From the NCBI RefSeq assembly GCF_030124375.1, contig NZ_JASKLS010000014.1, positions 62,001-126,000 of the forward strand: a DNA stretch of 64,000 bases. Direction: 5' to 3'. The notes beneath the pieces were generated by a model. The model made no database searches and was not told where the DNA came from. It saw only the letters and a list, made by a program, of their open reading frames with translations. Within the stretch, counting starts at the first letter, position 1. Every line of letters starts with the position of its first letter. Shown here in pieces: positions 8,142-18,924 of the stretch. The translations under genes and the position numbers were made by a program. The DNA is from Sinorhizobium sp. 6-70. GTDB taxonomy: Bacteria; Pseudomonadota; Alphaproteobacteria; Rhizobiales; Rhizobiaceae.

Positions 8142-8274
8142 TCGGAGCCTCTTTTCGCACGCGGCGATGATTTTGAACTGCTGCAATCCGAAATCATGAG
8201 CGTGATTTTTCCCAAGCCATTGAGTGCAGGATGCAAGCGCAAGGCCGTCGATGCATCCTTCCAAGAAACAAGTC

Positions 8275-9399
8275 TCACCCGGAAACCTGCCCGTTGGCAA
8301 CGGTCAGGAAGCGCCCGCGTTCGCCAAGTGCTGTAAACATGGTGCGGTCGGTGCCGGTCATGAAGGCTTGGCCGCCGAGGCCGTCGACGAGGTCGAAGAG
8401 CGCCGCCCGCCGTCCCTCGTCGAGATGGGCGGCGATTTCATCGAGTAGCATCACGGGCGCATGGCCGGTCATATCGCCGACAAGCCGGGCATGGGCGAGC
8501 ACCAGGCCGACCAGCAGCGCCTTCTGCTCGCCGGTCGAGCACCGTTCGGCTTCCATGTTCTTTTCGCGGTGGCGAATCAAAAGGTCGCTGCGATGCGGGC
8601 CATCGAGCGTGCGGCCGGCCGCGGCATCGCGGCCGCGGCCTTCCAGCAGCATCGCCAAGTATCGCTCTTCGAGATCGTAGGCCGGCAGGCCGTGGAGGTC
8701 GTCGAGGAAGCCCGCGAGCGCCAGCGTCGCGGAAGGAAATGTGCCCTCGCTTTGGCTTCTTTCGACAAGGGCTGTCAGGAGGCCCAGCATTTCGAGGCGC
8801 GCCAGCTGCATAGATACCCCGAGCCCGGCCATTTCACGCTCGATCGCCGAAAGCCAGGCAGGGTCTGGCCGAAACTCCGTCAGCAGCCGGTTGCGGCTGC
8901 GCATCGCGCGCTCGAACTCACTGGCGCGCCGCCCGTGTCCCGGGTCGAGCGACAGCACCAGCCGGTCGAGAAACCGCCTGCGATCAGCGGACGGGCCCGT
9001 GAAGAGTCCATCCATCGCCGGCGTCAGCCAGAGCACGCGCAGATGGTCGGTCAATTCGTCCACGGTCCTGGCGGGCGTGCCGTTGAGCCGCAGGCGGCGC
9101 GCCTGGCCGTCCTCGGTGCCCGCGGTGCCCGTGCCGATTTCCACAGGCCCTTCCATGCCCTCGACTGCCGCAAAGACCGAAAATCCGTCGGCCGCTCCAA
9201 CGCGCGCGACGTCGCCATACGCGGCACGGCGCATACCGCGGCCGGGCGAGAGAAACGAAACCGCTTCCATGAGGTTCGTCTTGCCCGCGCCGTTCTCGCC
9301 GGTCAACACGACATGGCGCGCGTCGAGGTCGAGCGCCAGCGTCGCATAGTTGCGAAAATCGGTCAGTTTCAGGCGGTTGAGGAAGACCTTGTGCGGCAT
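8275..9399 (-). CDS. recF: DNA replication/repair ATPase RecF
   Basis: A 374-residue SMC-like ATPase that helps load RecA at single-strand gaps. It has the Walker A motif GENGAGKTN at residues 34-42, the ABC signature STGEQKALLVGLVLAHARL, and Walker B with MLLDEIAAHLD. Length matches the family. It is the first gene of a leftward recF-moeB-GNAT line and is divergent from orfA-pit. A gap of 133 bases separates it from moeB. Confidence 0.96.
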   Translation of the reverse strand: MPHKVFLNRLKLTDFRNYATLALDLDARHVVLTGENGAGKTNLMEAVSFLSPGRGMRRAAYGDVARVGAADGFSVFAAVEGMEGPVEIGTGTAGTEDGQARRLRLNGTPARTVDELTDHLRVLWLTPAMDGLFTGPSADRRRFLDRLVLSLDPGHGRRASEFERAMRSRNRLLTEFRPDPAWLSAIEREMAGLGVSMQLARLEMLGLLTALVERSQSEGTFPSATLALAGFLDDLHGLPAYDLEERYLAMLLEGRGRDAAAGRTLDGPHRSDLLIRHREKNMEAERCSTGEQKALLVGLVLAHARLVGDMTGHAPVMLLDEIAAHLDEGRRAALFDLVDGLGGQAFMTGTDRTMFTALGERGRFLTVANGQVSG

Positions 9400-9626
9400 C
9401 TCGGGTCCGGATTCGACGTTTCTGTCAGGTAGGCCGAAAGCGAGGTCATGGCAAGGCGAAAGGGCATTGGCGCCTCATCTCGCCTGCGACGCTCCGCGTG
9501 CAGGAAGAGAGCACGGGCAAAAAGGGCGGCGTCCGCCCGGCATCGCTGTTCCTTGTCCGCCAAATCCCCGGGGGAAGCCTCGGTTTTCCTCCACTTGAGA
9601 GCTTTCCCTGGGCCAGTCGGTGCAAT

Positions 9627-9644
9627 ATGACAGTTTTGTGACAA
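9627..9644 (-). promoter_or_regulatory. Pho box upstream of orfA-pit
   Basis: Read on the minus strand it is TTGTCAC-AAAA-CTGTCAT, two mismatches from the PhoB consensus CTGTCAT-N4-CTGTCAT. It lies 23-40 bases before the orfA ATG. In S. meliloti PhoB is known to repress orfA-pit under phosphate limitation, and this position fits repression. Confidence 0.75.
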
Positions 9645-9666
9645 TCGACAGTTGGATGGATCTGCA

Positions 9667-10311
9667 ATGCTCGGCCTGTTTCGCAAGCTTCTCCCCCGTG
9701 AAGATCGATTCTTTGATCTTTTTGCGCAGCACTCGCGCACGGTCATGGGGGCGGCCGAAGCGCTGAATGCGTTGCTTGCCGGCGGACCGGACATCGATCG
9801 CCATTGCGATCGCATCGTCGCGCTCGAGCATGAGGCCGACGAGATCACCCGCGAAGTCCTGCTCGCGGTGCGCCGGAGCTTCATCACGCCCTTCGACCGT
9901 GGCGACATCAAGGATCTCATCCAATCGATGGATGACGCGATCGACATGATGCACAAGACGGTGAAAACGATCCGGCTCTACGAGCAGAAAAGCTTCGATC
10001 CCGGCATGCAGGAAATGGGTGCCGCAGTGGTGCAGGCGGCCCATCTCGTTGCCGAGGCCATACCCCTGCTCAACCGGATCGGTGTCAATGCCCAACGCCT
10101 CACCACCATTGCCGAGGAGGTGACACGCGTCGAGGGTCGTTCCGACGAGTTGCACGACCAGGGGCTCAAGGACCTGTTCCGGCGCCACGGCGCCACCGAT
10201 CCCATGGCCTATATCATAGGCAGCGAAATCTACGGCGAGCTGGAGAAAGTCGTCGATCGCTTCGAGGATGTGGCGAACGAAATCAGCGGCATCGTGATCG
10301 AGAACGTCTGA
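9667..10311 (+). CDS. orfA: PhoU-like DUF47 protein (OrfA of the orfA-pit phosphate operon)
   Basis: A 214-residue helical protein of the DUF47/PhoU-like family, with repeated metal-binding acidic patterns such as IVALEHEADEITRE and VTRVEGRSDELHDQ. In S. meliloti the orthologous pair orfA-pit is the low-affinity phosphate uptake system; OrfA probably modulates Pit at the membrane. The ATG at 9667 was chosen over an earlier in-frame TTG. Its TGA shares one base with the pit ATG, so translation is coupled. Confidence 0.9.
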   Translation: MLGLFRKLLPREDRFFDLFAQHSRTVMGAAEALNALLAGGPDIDRHCDRIVALEHEADEITREVLLAVRRSFITPFDRGDIKDLIQSMDDAIDMMHKTVKTIRLYEQKSFDPGMQEMGAAVVQAAHLVAEAIPLLNRIGVNAQRLTTIAEEVTRVEGRSDELHDQGLKDLFRRHGATDPMAYIIGSEIYGELEKVVDRFEDVANEISGIVIENV

Positions 10312-11315
10312 TGGTCGCGACGCTCGCCTTCCCGCTGCTCGTCGGGCTCATCGCCGTCGCGCTGCTCTTCGACTTCCTCAACGGACTGCACGACGCGGCC
10401 AACTCGATCGCGACCATCGTCTCGACCCGCGTCTTGAGGCCGCAATATGCGGTCCTCTGGGCGGCCTTCTTCAACTTCATCGCCTTTCTGTTCTTCGGAC
10501 TGCACGTGGCCGAAACGCTCGGGACCGGCATCATCGATCCGCACATCGTCACGCCGCAGGTCATCTTTGCGGCGTTGATGGGCGCGATCGTCTGGAACAT
10601 CGCCACCTGGCTCTTCGGGATCCCTTCGAGTTCCTCCCACGCGCTCGTCGGCGGACTGGTCGGCGCGGGCCTTGCCAGCACCGGCTTCAGCGCAATCGTC
10701 TGGCAAGGGCTCCTGAAAACGGCCGGGGCGATCGTGATGTCGCCTGCCATCGGTTTCTTCCTGGCGCTACTTCTGGTGCTGATCGTGGCGTGGCTCTTCG
10801 TGCGCCAGACGCCGTTTGCCGTCGACAGCACGTTCCGGGTTCTGCAATTCGCGTCCGCCTCGTTCTATTCTCTTGGGCACGGCGGCAACGACGCGCAGAA
10901 GACCATGGGCATCATCGCCGTGCTGCTCTTTTCCCAAGGCTATCTCGGGCCGGAATTCTACGTGCCGTTCTGGGTCGTCATCACCTGCCAGGCAGCGATC
11001 GCGCTTGGCACGTTGTTCGGCGGCTGGAGGATCGTGCATACGATGGGGTCGAAGATCACCAAGCTCAATCCGATGCAGGGATTCTGCGCCGAAACGGGCG
11101 GTGCCATCACCCTGTTCGGCGCCACCTGGCTCGGCATTCCGGTCTCCACCACCCACACGATCACCGGCGCCATCATCGGCGTAGGATCGGCACGGCGCGT
11201 CTCGGCCGTGCGCTGGGGCCTTGCCGGCAACATCGTCATCGCCTGGGTGATCACCATGCCCGCGGCTGCCATAATTGCCGCCGTTTCCTACTTCGTCGCC
11301 GGCCTGTTCGGCTGA
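10311..11315 (+). CDS. pit: Low-affinity inorganic phosphate transporter Pit
   Basis: A 334-residue inner-membrane transporter of the PiT family, with about ten hydrophobic segments. The two duplicated signatures are visible: FLNGLHDAANSIATIVSTR near residue 22 and GHGGNDAQKTMGI near residue 188. It imports phosphate, probably as a metal-phosphate complex driven by the proton gradient. It overlaps orfA by one base and is under the same Pho-box promoter, so expression should be highest when phosphate is plentiful. Confidence 0.95.
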   Translation: MVATLAFPLLVGLIAVALLFDFLNGLHDAANSIATIVSTRVLRPQYAVLWAAFFNFIAFLFFGLHVAETLGTGIIDPHIVTPQVIFAALMGAIVWNIATWLFGIPSSSSHALVGGLVGAGLASTGFSAIVWQGLLKTAGAIVMSPAIGFFLALLLVLIVAWLFVRQTPFAVDSTFRVLQFASASFYSLGHGGNDAQKTMGIIAVLLFSQGYLGPEFYVPFWVVITCQAAIALGTLFGGWRIVHTMGSKITKLNPMQGFCAETGGAITLFGATWLGIPVSTTHTITGAIIGVGSARRVSAVRWGLAGNIVIAWVITMPAAAIIAAVSYFVAGLFG

Positions 11316-11318
11316 AGC

Positions 11319-11414
11319 GTTTCAGGAAAGCGCGTAGCGGTTCCATCCGGAATAGCATCGGCTCGAAAGCGTTGGGGCATTTCCCCGTTTCGTTGAAACA
11401 GTGAAATGCCCCAA
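11319..11414. repeat. Intergenic mosaic repeat with terminator-like hairpin, second copy
   Basis: It carries the GCGTAGCGGTT..CCGGAATA module and then the stem TTGGGGCATTTC/GAAATGCCCCAA (11372-11383 with 11403-11414). Compared with 4943-4981, the outer stem bases differ on both arms but stay paired. It lies between the convergent pit and dnaJ. Confidence 0.75.
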
Positions 11415-11469
11415 AAGTCTTCGGTCGTGGACGACGGAGTTTTGAAATTCCGCCCTGTTCGAACCGGTA

Positions 11470-12612
11470 TCAGTCGCTGAGCGTGTCGAAGAAATCCTTC
11501 ATCCGGGCGAAGAAGCCCGTCGACTCCGGATTGTTCTCCTTGGACGAGATCTGCTCGAACTCCTGCAGCAGCTCGCGCTGACGCTTGGTCAGTTTCTGCG
11601 GCGTTTCGATCTGGATCTGGATGTAGAGGTCGCCGCTCTGGGTGGAGCGCAGCACCGGCATGCCCTTGCCCTTGAGGCGGAACTGCTTGCCGGCCTGCGT
11701 GCCTTCCGGCACGGTGACGCGGGACTTGGTGCCATCGAGCGTCGCCACGTCGAATTTGCCGCCGAGCGCCGCCGTCGTCATCGAGATCGGCACGCTGCAA
11801 TAGAGGTCGGCACCGTCGCGCTGGTAGAATTCGTGCGGTTTCACCGAAAGGAAAATGTAGAGGTCGCCCGCCGGGCCGCCACGAAGGCCCGCCTCGCCTT
11901 CGCCGGAGAGGCGAATGCGCGTCCCGTCCTCGATACCGGCCGGAATGTTGACCGAAAGCGTACGCTCCTCCATGACCCGGCCCTGGCCGTGGCATTTGAT
12001 GCAGGGGTCGGTGATCGTCTGGCCGCGGCCGCCGCAGGTCGGGCAGGTGCGCTCGATCGAGAAGAAGCCCTGCGCCGCGCGCACGCGGCCGGAGCCCTGA
12101 CAGGTCGCGCAGGTTTTCGGGCTCGTGCCCGGCTTGGCGCCGCTACCGCTGCAGACGTCGCAGGTGATCGATGTCGGCACGCGGATCTGCGCCGTCTTGC
12201 CGGAATAGGCTTCTTCGAGCGTGATTTCCATGTTGTAGCGAAGATCGGCGCCGCGCTCGCGTCCGCCGGAGGAGCGCCGCTGGCGGCCACCGCCCATCAT
12301 CTCACCGAAGATGTCCTCGAAGATATCGGAGAAGCCGCCGGCGCCGCCGCCCGCAAAGCCGTTGCCGAAGCCGCCGCCCATGCCGCCCTGCTCGAAAGCG
12401 GCGTGACCGTAGCGATCGTAGGCCGCGCGCTTCTGCGGGTCCTTCAGCGTCTCATAGGCTTCGTTGATCTCTTTGAAGGACTTTTCCGCTTCCGCGTCGC
12501 CCGGGTTTTTGTCCGGATGATATTTCATCGCCAGTTTGCGGAAGGCGCTTTTCAGCTCCTTCTCATCCGCACCTCTTGCAACGCCGAGCGTTTCGTAAAG
12601 ATCACGTTTCAT
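11470..12612 (-). CDS. dnaJ: Chaperone DnaJ (Hsp40)
   Basis: A 380-residue type I J-protein that stimulates the DnaK ATPase. The J domain (residues 1-70) contains HPDKNPGD. A Gly/Phe-rich stretch follows (about 75-110), then four CxxCxGxG zinc repeats beginning CDVCSGSG, CATCQGSG, CPTCGGRG and CIKCHGQG. The C-terminal substrate-binding region has normal length. It lies downstream of dnaK on the same strand, but a terminator separates the two. Confidence 0.97.
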   Translation of the reverse strand: MKRDLYETLGVARGADEKELKSAFRKLAMKYHPDKNPGDAEAEKSFKEINEAYETLKDPQKRAAYDRYGHAAFEQGGMGGGFGNGFAGGGAGGFSDIFEDIFGEMMGGGRQRRSSGGRERGADLRYNMEITLEEAYSGKTAQIRVPTSITCDVCSGSGAKPGTSPKTCATCQGSGRVRAAQGFFSIERTCPTCGGRGQTITDPCIKCHGQGRVMEERTLSVNIPAGIEDGTRIRLSGEGEAGLRGGPAGDLYIFLSVKPHEFYQRDGADLYCSVPISMTTAALGGKFDVATLDGTKSRVTVPEGTQAGKQFRLKGKGMPVLRSTQSGDLYIQIQIETPQKLTKRQRELLQEFEQISSKENNPESTGFFARMKDFFDTLSD

Positions 12613-12826
12613 GCTTCAAAGATTGTCCCATTGACAAATGCGTGCCAGCGCGGGGATCCGGCGGCTGCTGCCTGATTATCTTGCCACAGGATTTAGTAAA
12701 CCTTGAAGCGCGATACCATAGCCAACTCGGGCTACGCGTGGTTTTTTGTCGAAAAATGGCGTTGTTTCGGCCTGTTGCGCCGTCGCCGGCATCCGATCGT
12801 CCGCGCCACGGTGGCCGTGCGGGCGT

Positions 12827-12853
12827 GAAAAAGCCCGGGATCGCTCCCGGGCT
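12827..12853 (-). terminator. Rho-independent terminator after dnaK
   Basis: On the minus strand the stem AGCCCGGGA/TCCCGGGCT with a four-base loop is followed by TTTTC. It begins 28 bases past the dnaK stop and would uncouple dnaJ from much of the dnaK transcript. Confidence 0.88.
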
Positions 12854-12880
12854 CCTTTGATGCAACGATCGAGAGAGGTT

Positions 12881-14803
<1,923 letters not shown>

Positions 14804-14915
14804 GTCGTTCTCTCCTTGCAGCGGACTGTCGGAACCCGGTCAGGCATTCGTGGGACAGCCCCTAACGGGATGGTCTTTGAATTTCATTGCAGCCGAGGCT
14901 GCGTGGATGCGGCGT

Positions 14916-14944
14916 ATATAAGGACCGGCGTTTCGGACTGCAAG
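14916..14944 (-). promoter_or_regulatory. RpoH-type heat-shock promoter of dnaK
   Basis: On the minus strand: CTTG, 18 bases, CTTATAT. This fits the alphaproteobacterial heat-shock consensus CTTG-N17/18-CYTAT-N-T exactly. It would give a leader of roughly 105 bases before the dnaK ATG at 14803. Confidence 0.7.
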
Positions 14945-15064
14945 GCATTCTGCGGGGGGATCAGGGGCAAAAGCAAGCGCTGTTGATGGCGGATGAAGCG
15001 ATATCGGCACGGCGCCCTGGCGGCGCCCGCGAATCCGGTCGAAGGGCGCGGTCGCCGCGGCGGC

Positions 15065-17299
15065 TCAACCGCCCGTCAACAGATCGAAAAGCGTCGTCCG
15101 GCGGGTGGCGCCGGTCGTCTCGCCGACACCCGCTGGCGGGATCGGCCCGGCTCTCTCTTCGTTGGCGGGTCGAACCTGCTCGATCGCGGCGGTGCCGTCC
15201 ACGCTTGCCGGCGGTTCGGGAAACGCATCGGGATTGGCGGTCGCAAAACCGTCCGGGAAGGTGCCGGAGCCGGCGACAGCGCCGCCCTGGTCGAAGACAG
15301 GCTGCACACCGGTCGTCCCGAACAGCGGCGAGGGCGACAGACCCTCGTGGGCGGCGGTCATGAACTCATGCCAGGCCTTGGCCGGAAGCCCGCCGCCGGT
15401 GACCTTCTTCATCGACTTGCCGTCGTCATTGCCGAACCAGACGCCGGTCGTCAGGTTCGACGTGTAGCCGACGAAGAGCGCGTCGCGGAAGGATTGCGTC
15501 GTGCCCGTCTTGCCAGCCGCCTCCCAACCTTTGATACGCGCCTTCTTGCCGGTGCCGTCGGTCAGCACGCGCACCATCATCTGGTTCATCTCGCTGACGA
15601 TCGCCGGGTCGAGCACGCGCGGCGGATTGTCGTAGGTATTCTCGTAGAGCACCGTGCCGTCGGCTGTTGAAATGCGGCGGATGACGTGCGGCGTCGCCTT
15701 GAAGCCGCCATTCATGAAGGGTGCGTAGGAGGAGGTAAGTTCCACGAGGCTCACTTCCGACGTCCCGAGCGCAATCGAGGCGTTCGCCTGCATCTCCGAA
15801 TCGATCCCGAGGCGATGCGCGAGCTTGACGACGTTCTGCGGCCCCACCTCCACGACGAGTTCGGCCGCGATCGTATTCAGCGAATTGGCAAGCGCGTCGG
15901 CGAGCGTGACCTCGCCGCGGTATTTCTGGTCGTAGTTTTCCGGCGTCCAGTTGCCGATCCTGACCGGCGCGTCGTTTCTGACCGACATGGGCGTGCGGCC
16001 GATTTCGAGGGCTGCCGCATAGACGAAGGGCTTGAAGGCAGACCCCGGCTGGCGCTTCGCCTTCGACGCACGGTCGAACTGGCTTTCGGCATAGTCGCGG
16101 CCGCCGACCAATGCCCGGATGGCGCCGGTGCCGTCGATCGACACGAGGGCGGCTTGCGAGGCGTTGAGCTTCCCGCCCTCCGCATCGAGCGTCGCGGAAA
16201 TGGCTTCCTCGGCCTTCTTCTCGAGCGTCAGGTCGATCGTCGTGTCGATCACAAGGTCCTGGTTGATTTCACCGATCATGCCGGGAAGCTGGTCCATGAC
16301 CATGTCGGCGACGTAGTGTTCGGCGCCCGACCAGAAGCTCTTGGCCTTGGTCGGGGTCTGCGACATCGCCGTCTTGATCTCGGCGTCGGTGATGAAGCCT
16401 TCCTCGCGCATGGCGCCGAGCACCACCTGCGCGCGCTCCTCGGCCGCTTCCGGGTCGCGCGCCGGCGAGAGGCGGGAAGGCGCCTTGAGCAGCCCGGCAA
16501 GCACGGCCGCCTCGCCGAGATTGACGTCGCGCGCCGACTTGTTGAAGTAGCGCCGCGATGCCGCCTCGACGCCATAGGCGTTGGAGCCGAAGAAGACGCG
16601 ATTGAGGTACATCGCGAGAATCTGGTCCTTGGAGTATTTCTGCTCCAGCCAGAAGGCGAGCAGCACCTCCTGCACCTTGCGCTCCAGCGTGCGCTCGGGC
16701 GAGAGGAACAGGTTCTTGGCGAGCTGCTGCGTCAATGTCGAGCCGCCCTGGACCATGCGGCCGGTCGTCAGATTGGTCAGCATGGCGCGCGCCAAGCCCA
16801 GCGGATCGACGCCGAAATGCGAGTAGAAGCGGCGGTCCTCGATGGCGATTACTGCCTGCGGGATATAGGGCGACATGTTTTCGAGCGACAGCGCCTCGCC
16901 GCCGGTCGCGCCGCGATTGGCGATGATGTCGCCACTGACCGAAAGGATTTTCACGTTCGGCGGCCGGTCGGGGATCGACCAGCTGGTCGCGCTCGGCATT
17001 CGCGCGCCGTAATAGAGCACCAGGCCGCCGACGCCGATCGCACCCCATATGCCGAGCACGACGCACCAGTAGGAGAGCCTGCGGACAAGGCCGAAAAATC
17101 CGCCGCCGCTGCTAGAGCCGCGTCGGCCACCACGCTTGCCGCCTGTTTTTCGCTTGCCGGCCCCGGACTTGCCGCGGGCGGGCCGGCGGGCGCCTCCGCT
17201 CACGCGATCACTCGCCTCGACGCGCCAATCATCGTCGTCGCTGTCGCTGGCGCCGAAAGAAGGTTCGATCCGCTGTCCTGATTTGCCGCGTGCTGCCAT
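15065..17299 (-). CDS. Class A penicillin-binding protein (PBP1A family, glycosyltransferase/transpeptidase)
   Basis: A 744-residue bifunctional peptidoglycan synthase. The cytoplasmic N-terminus of about 70 residues is rich in Gly, Arg, Lys and Ser, followed by one membrane anchor. The GT51 domain shows IEDRRFYSHFG and GGSTLTQQLAKN. The transpeptidase has the nucleophile box PGSAFKP, the SLN box ANSLNTIA and the KTGT box AGKTGTTQ. The C-terminal tail is Pro/Ala/Glu-rich. The ATG at 17299 follows GGGAGAG at a suitable distance; the frame is open upstream without similarity. Confidence 0.95.
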   Translation of the reverse strand: MAARGKSGQRIEPSFGASDSDDDDWRVEASDRVSGGARRPARGKSGAGKRKTGGKRGGRRGSSSGGGFFGLVRRLSYWCVVLGIWGAIGVGGLVLYYGARMPSATSWSIPDRPPNVKILSVSGDIIANRGATGGEALSLENMSPYIPQAVIAIEDRRFYSHFGVDPLGLARAMLTNLTTGRMVQGGSTLTQQLAKNLFLSPERTLERKVQEVLLAFWLEQKYSKDQILAMYLNRVFFGSNAYGVEAASRRYFNKSARDVNLGEAAVLAGLLKAPSRLSPARDPEAAEERAQVVLGAMREEGFITDAEIKTAMSQTPTKAKSFWSGAEHYVADMVMDQLPGMIGEINQDLVIDTTIDLTLEKKAEEAISATLDAEGGKLNASQAALVSIDGTGAIRALVGGRDYAESQFDRASKAKRQPGSAFKPFVYAAALEIGRTPMSVRNDAPVRIGNWTPENYDQKYRGEVTLADALANSLNTIAAELVVEVGPQNVVKLAHRLGIDSEMQANASIALGTSEVSLVELTSSYAPFMNGGFKATPHVIRRISTADGTVLYENTYDNPPRVLDPAIVSEMNQMMVRVLTDGTGKKARIKGWEAAGKTGTTQSFRDALFVGYTSNLTTGVWFGNDDGKSMKKVTGGGLPAKAWHEFMTAAHEGLSPSPLFGTTGVQPVFDQGGAVAGSGTFPDGFATANPDAFPEPPASVDGTAAIEQVRPANEERAGPIPPAGVGETTGATRRTTLFDLLTGG

Positions 17300-17696
17300 G
17301 CCGGAAGGAACTCTCCCTTTGAGGTCCGACCTTGATCGCTCGAAGGCGATTCCCGGCGGCGCAATTCCCGTCGTGCGTTCGAGTTCACCCAGGCGCACGT
17401 GGCGATGCGGTGGACTCTAAATGCGGCAATTTAAGGGGGAGTTAAGAGTTCTCTCGTGAAAAAGGTAGAGTGTTCAAAAACTTGCGTCGGACCGGCTGCC
17501 CGACGCCTTCCTTCCGTCGGGGCCTTGCGCGCTCTTCCAACACCCAGGGGAAAGAATTGGCTATTTCGCCGGATCTCGGGTGAGTTTGGTTGCGGAAACA
17601 TAGAACGGGCTACAAGCAACGTGCCGCATTGCACTCAGCGCAATGCTGCAATGCAACATTGTCCCTATTAAATCAGGGGGAATGACTTATTCTCAC
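17300..17696. other. Intergenic region between the PBP gene and the sRNA
   Basis: About 400 bases with no credible gene. The notable part is 17624-17660, where GCATTGC / GCAATGC motifs recur several times in both orientations just before the sRNA gene; these may be a regulator binding site. Confidence 0.45.
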
Positions 17697-17817
17697 TCTT
17701 GTCGAAACGCTGTACCTCCTCCCACAGCGCCAGACGCCGATCGGTCCACTCCTCCTCCCAGGACCGATCTAGTTCAGAGACCCCGAGCCACCTCCTCCCG
17801 GCTCGGGGTCTTTTTGT
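17697..17817 (+). ncRNA. Trans-acting sRNA of the alpha-r14 / 'cuckoo' (NfeR1-like) family
   Basis: Three consecutive hairpins each present the anti-Shine-Dalgarno sequence CCTCCTCCC in the loop. The first stem is CGCTGT/ACAGCG (17708-17729), the second GATCGGTCC/GGACCGATC (17739-17769), and the third AGACCCCGAGCC/GGCTCGGGGTCT (17778-17811). The third is followed by TTTTG and forms the terminator. This architecture is the hallmark of the alpha-r14/cuckoo sRNAs, of which S. meliloti NfeR1 is one; they pair with ribosome-binding sites of many mRNAs, notably for transporters. The 5' end is approximate, somewhere in 17680-17700, with TTATTC at 17687 as a possible -10. Confidence 0.85.
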
Positions 17818-17869
17818 ATCAGCTGACTGCCGCCGAAAAAACCATGGCTCCAGGCCCGGCGCTACTGCT

Positions 17870-17909
17870 ACAGCGTCCTTTGCGCGTCTGGTAAGACGCG
17901 CGGCGCTGT
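17870..17909. repeat. Palindromic repeat (ACAGCG...CGCTGT unit)
   Basis: The outer arms are ACAGCG/CGCTGT and the inner arms GCGCGTCT/AGACGCGC. Related units are at 51227-51266 and 53689-53725, and the inner palindrome recurs at 20717-20736. It lies just upstream of the DMT transporter start, in its likely leader. Confidence 0.8.
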
Positions 17910-17927
17910 AGGGATATCAAGCTCCTC

Positions 17928-18818
17928 ATGAAATCCAGGGCAAACGGCTACGTCTTCGCGCTTCTTGCGATCGTCATCTTCGCGATCCAGGACGGCATCT
18001 CCAAACATCTTGGCGCCATCTATCCGCCGGTCTTCGTGTCGATGATCCGCTATTGGGCCTTTGCCGCCTTCGCCACGGTGCTGGCGGCGCGGGCGCCGGG
18101 CGGGCTCAGGGCGACGATCGTAACGAAGAAGCCGGCTTTGCAGTTGCTGCGCGGCGTGTTGCTGCCGGCGCAGATCGTCATCGTCATCACCGCCTTCACG
18201 ATCGTTGGCCTCGCGCATTCGCAAGCGATCCTGGCCGCCACGCCGCTCTTCGTCGCGCTCCTGTCCATGCCGCTCCTTGGCGAGCGGGTCGGCTGGCGGC
18301 GCTGGGTGGCGATTTCGGCGGGTCTCGCCGGCGTGCTGCTGATTCTGAAGCCGCAGGAGGGGACCTTCGACACGAGCTTCCTGCTGCCGCTCTTGGCGGC
18401 GCTGATGTTTGCGATCTACATTATCACGACGCGGCTGGTCAGCCGTGGCGGCGATTCGGCGATGACCAGCTTCTTCTACACCGGCAGCGTCGGCGCAGTT
18501 GCGATCAGCCTGGTCGGACCATTCTTCTGGACGGCGCTGTCGCCGACCGATTGGGGTTGGATGCTGCTGCTCTGCATCACCGGGACCTCCAGCCACTATT
18601 TCCTGATTCGCGCCTATGACATGCTCGATGCCGTCGCCGTCCAGCCGCTCACCTATCTGCAACTGGTCTTCGCCTCGATCATGGGCGTCACCATCTTCGG
18701 CGAGACGCTGACGGCAAACATGGTGCTAGGCTCCATCCTCGTGGTCGCAGCCGGCATATTCACGGTCTGGCGCGAGCATGTTGTTGCGAGGCGCAAGGCC
18801 GGCCTGCCGCCGAAGTGA
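17928..18818 (+). CDS. DMT-superfamily (EamA) transporter
   Basis: A 296-residue protein with ten predicted membrane helices in two EamA repeats (about residues 8-140 and 150-285), for example YVFALLAIVIFAIQDGISKHLG at the start and ATPLFVALLSMPLLGERVGW in the first repeat. Such proteins usually export metabolites or amino acids; the substrate is not predictable here. A palindromic repeat lies 18 bases upstream of the start. Because an sRNA gene precedes it, the two transcripts should be separate thanks to the sRNA terminator. Confidence 0.86.
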   Translation: MKSRANGYVFALLAIVIFAIQDGISKHLGAIYPPVFVSMIRYWAFAAFATVLAARAPGGLRATIVTKKPALQLLRGVLLPAQIVIVITAFTIVGLAHSQAILAATPLFVALLSMPLLGERVGWRRWVAISAGLAGVLLILKPQEGTFDTSFLLPLLAALMFAIYIITTRLVSRGGDSAMTSFFYTGSVGAVAISLVGPFFWTALSPTDWGWMLLLCITGTSSHYFLIRAYDMLDAVAVQPLTYLQLVFASIMGVTIFGETLTANMVLGSILVVAAGIFTVWREHVVARRKAGLPPK

Positions 18819-18924
18819 TCCCGCATCGGCTTTCGCGCTCGGCCATCGTGGGCGGCGAAGCCTGTCTTGCCTTCTGGCTGCCATTTGCCGGGCCTTGAAT
18901 AGGCGTCCGGTAAAGGAGAAAGCG

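Noticed and set aside
15686..17281. A 531-codon plus-strand frame opposite the class A PBP gene
   Set aside because: Antisense shadow of a gene with all PBP motifs; no start signal and no family likeness.
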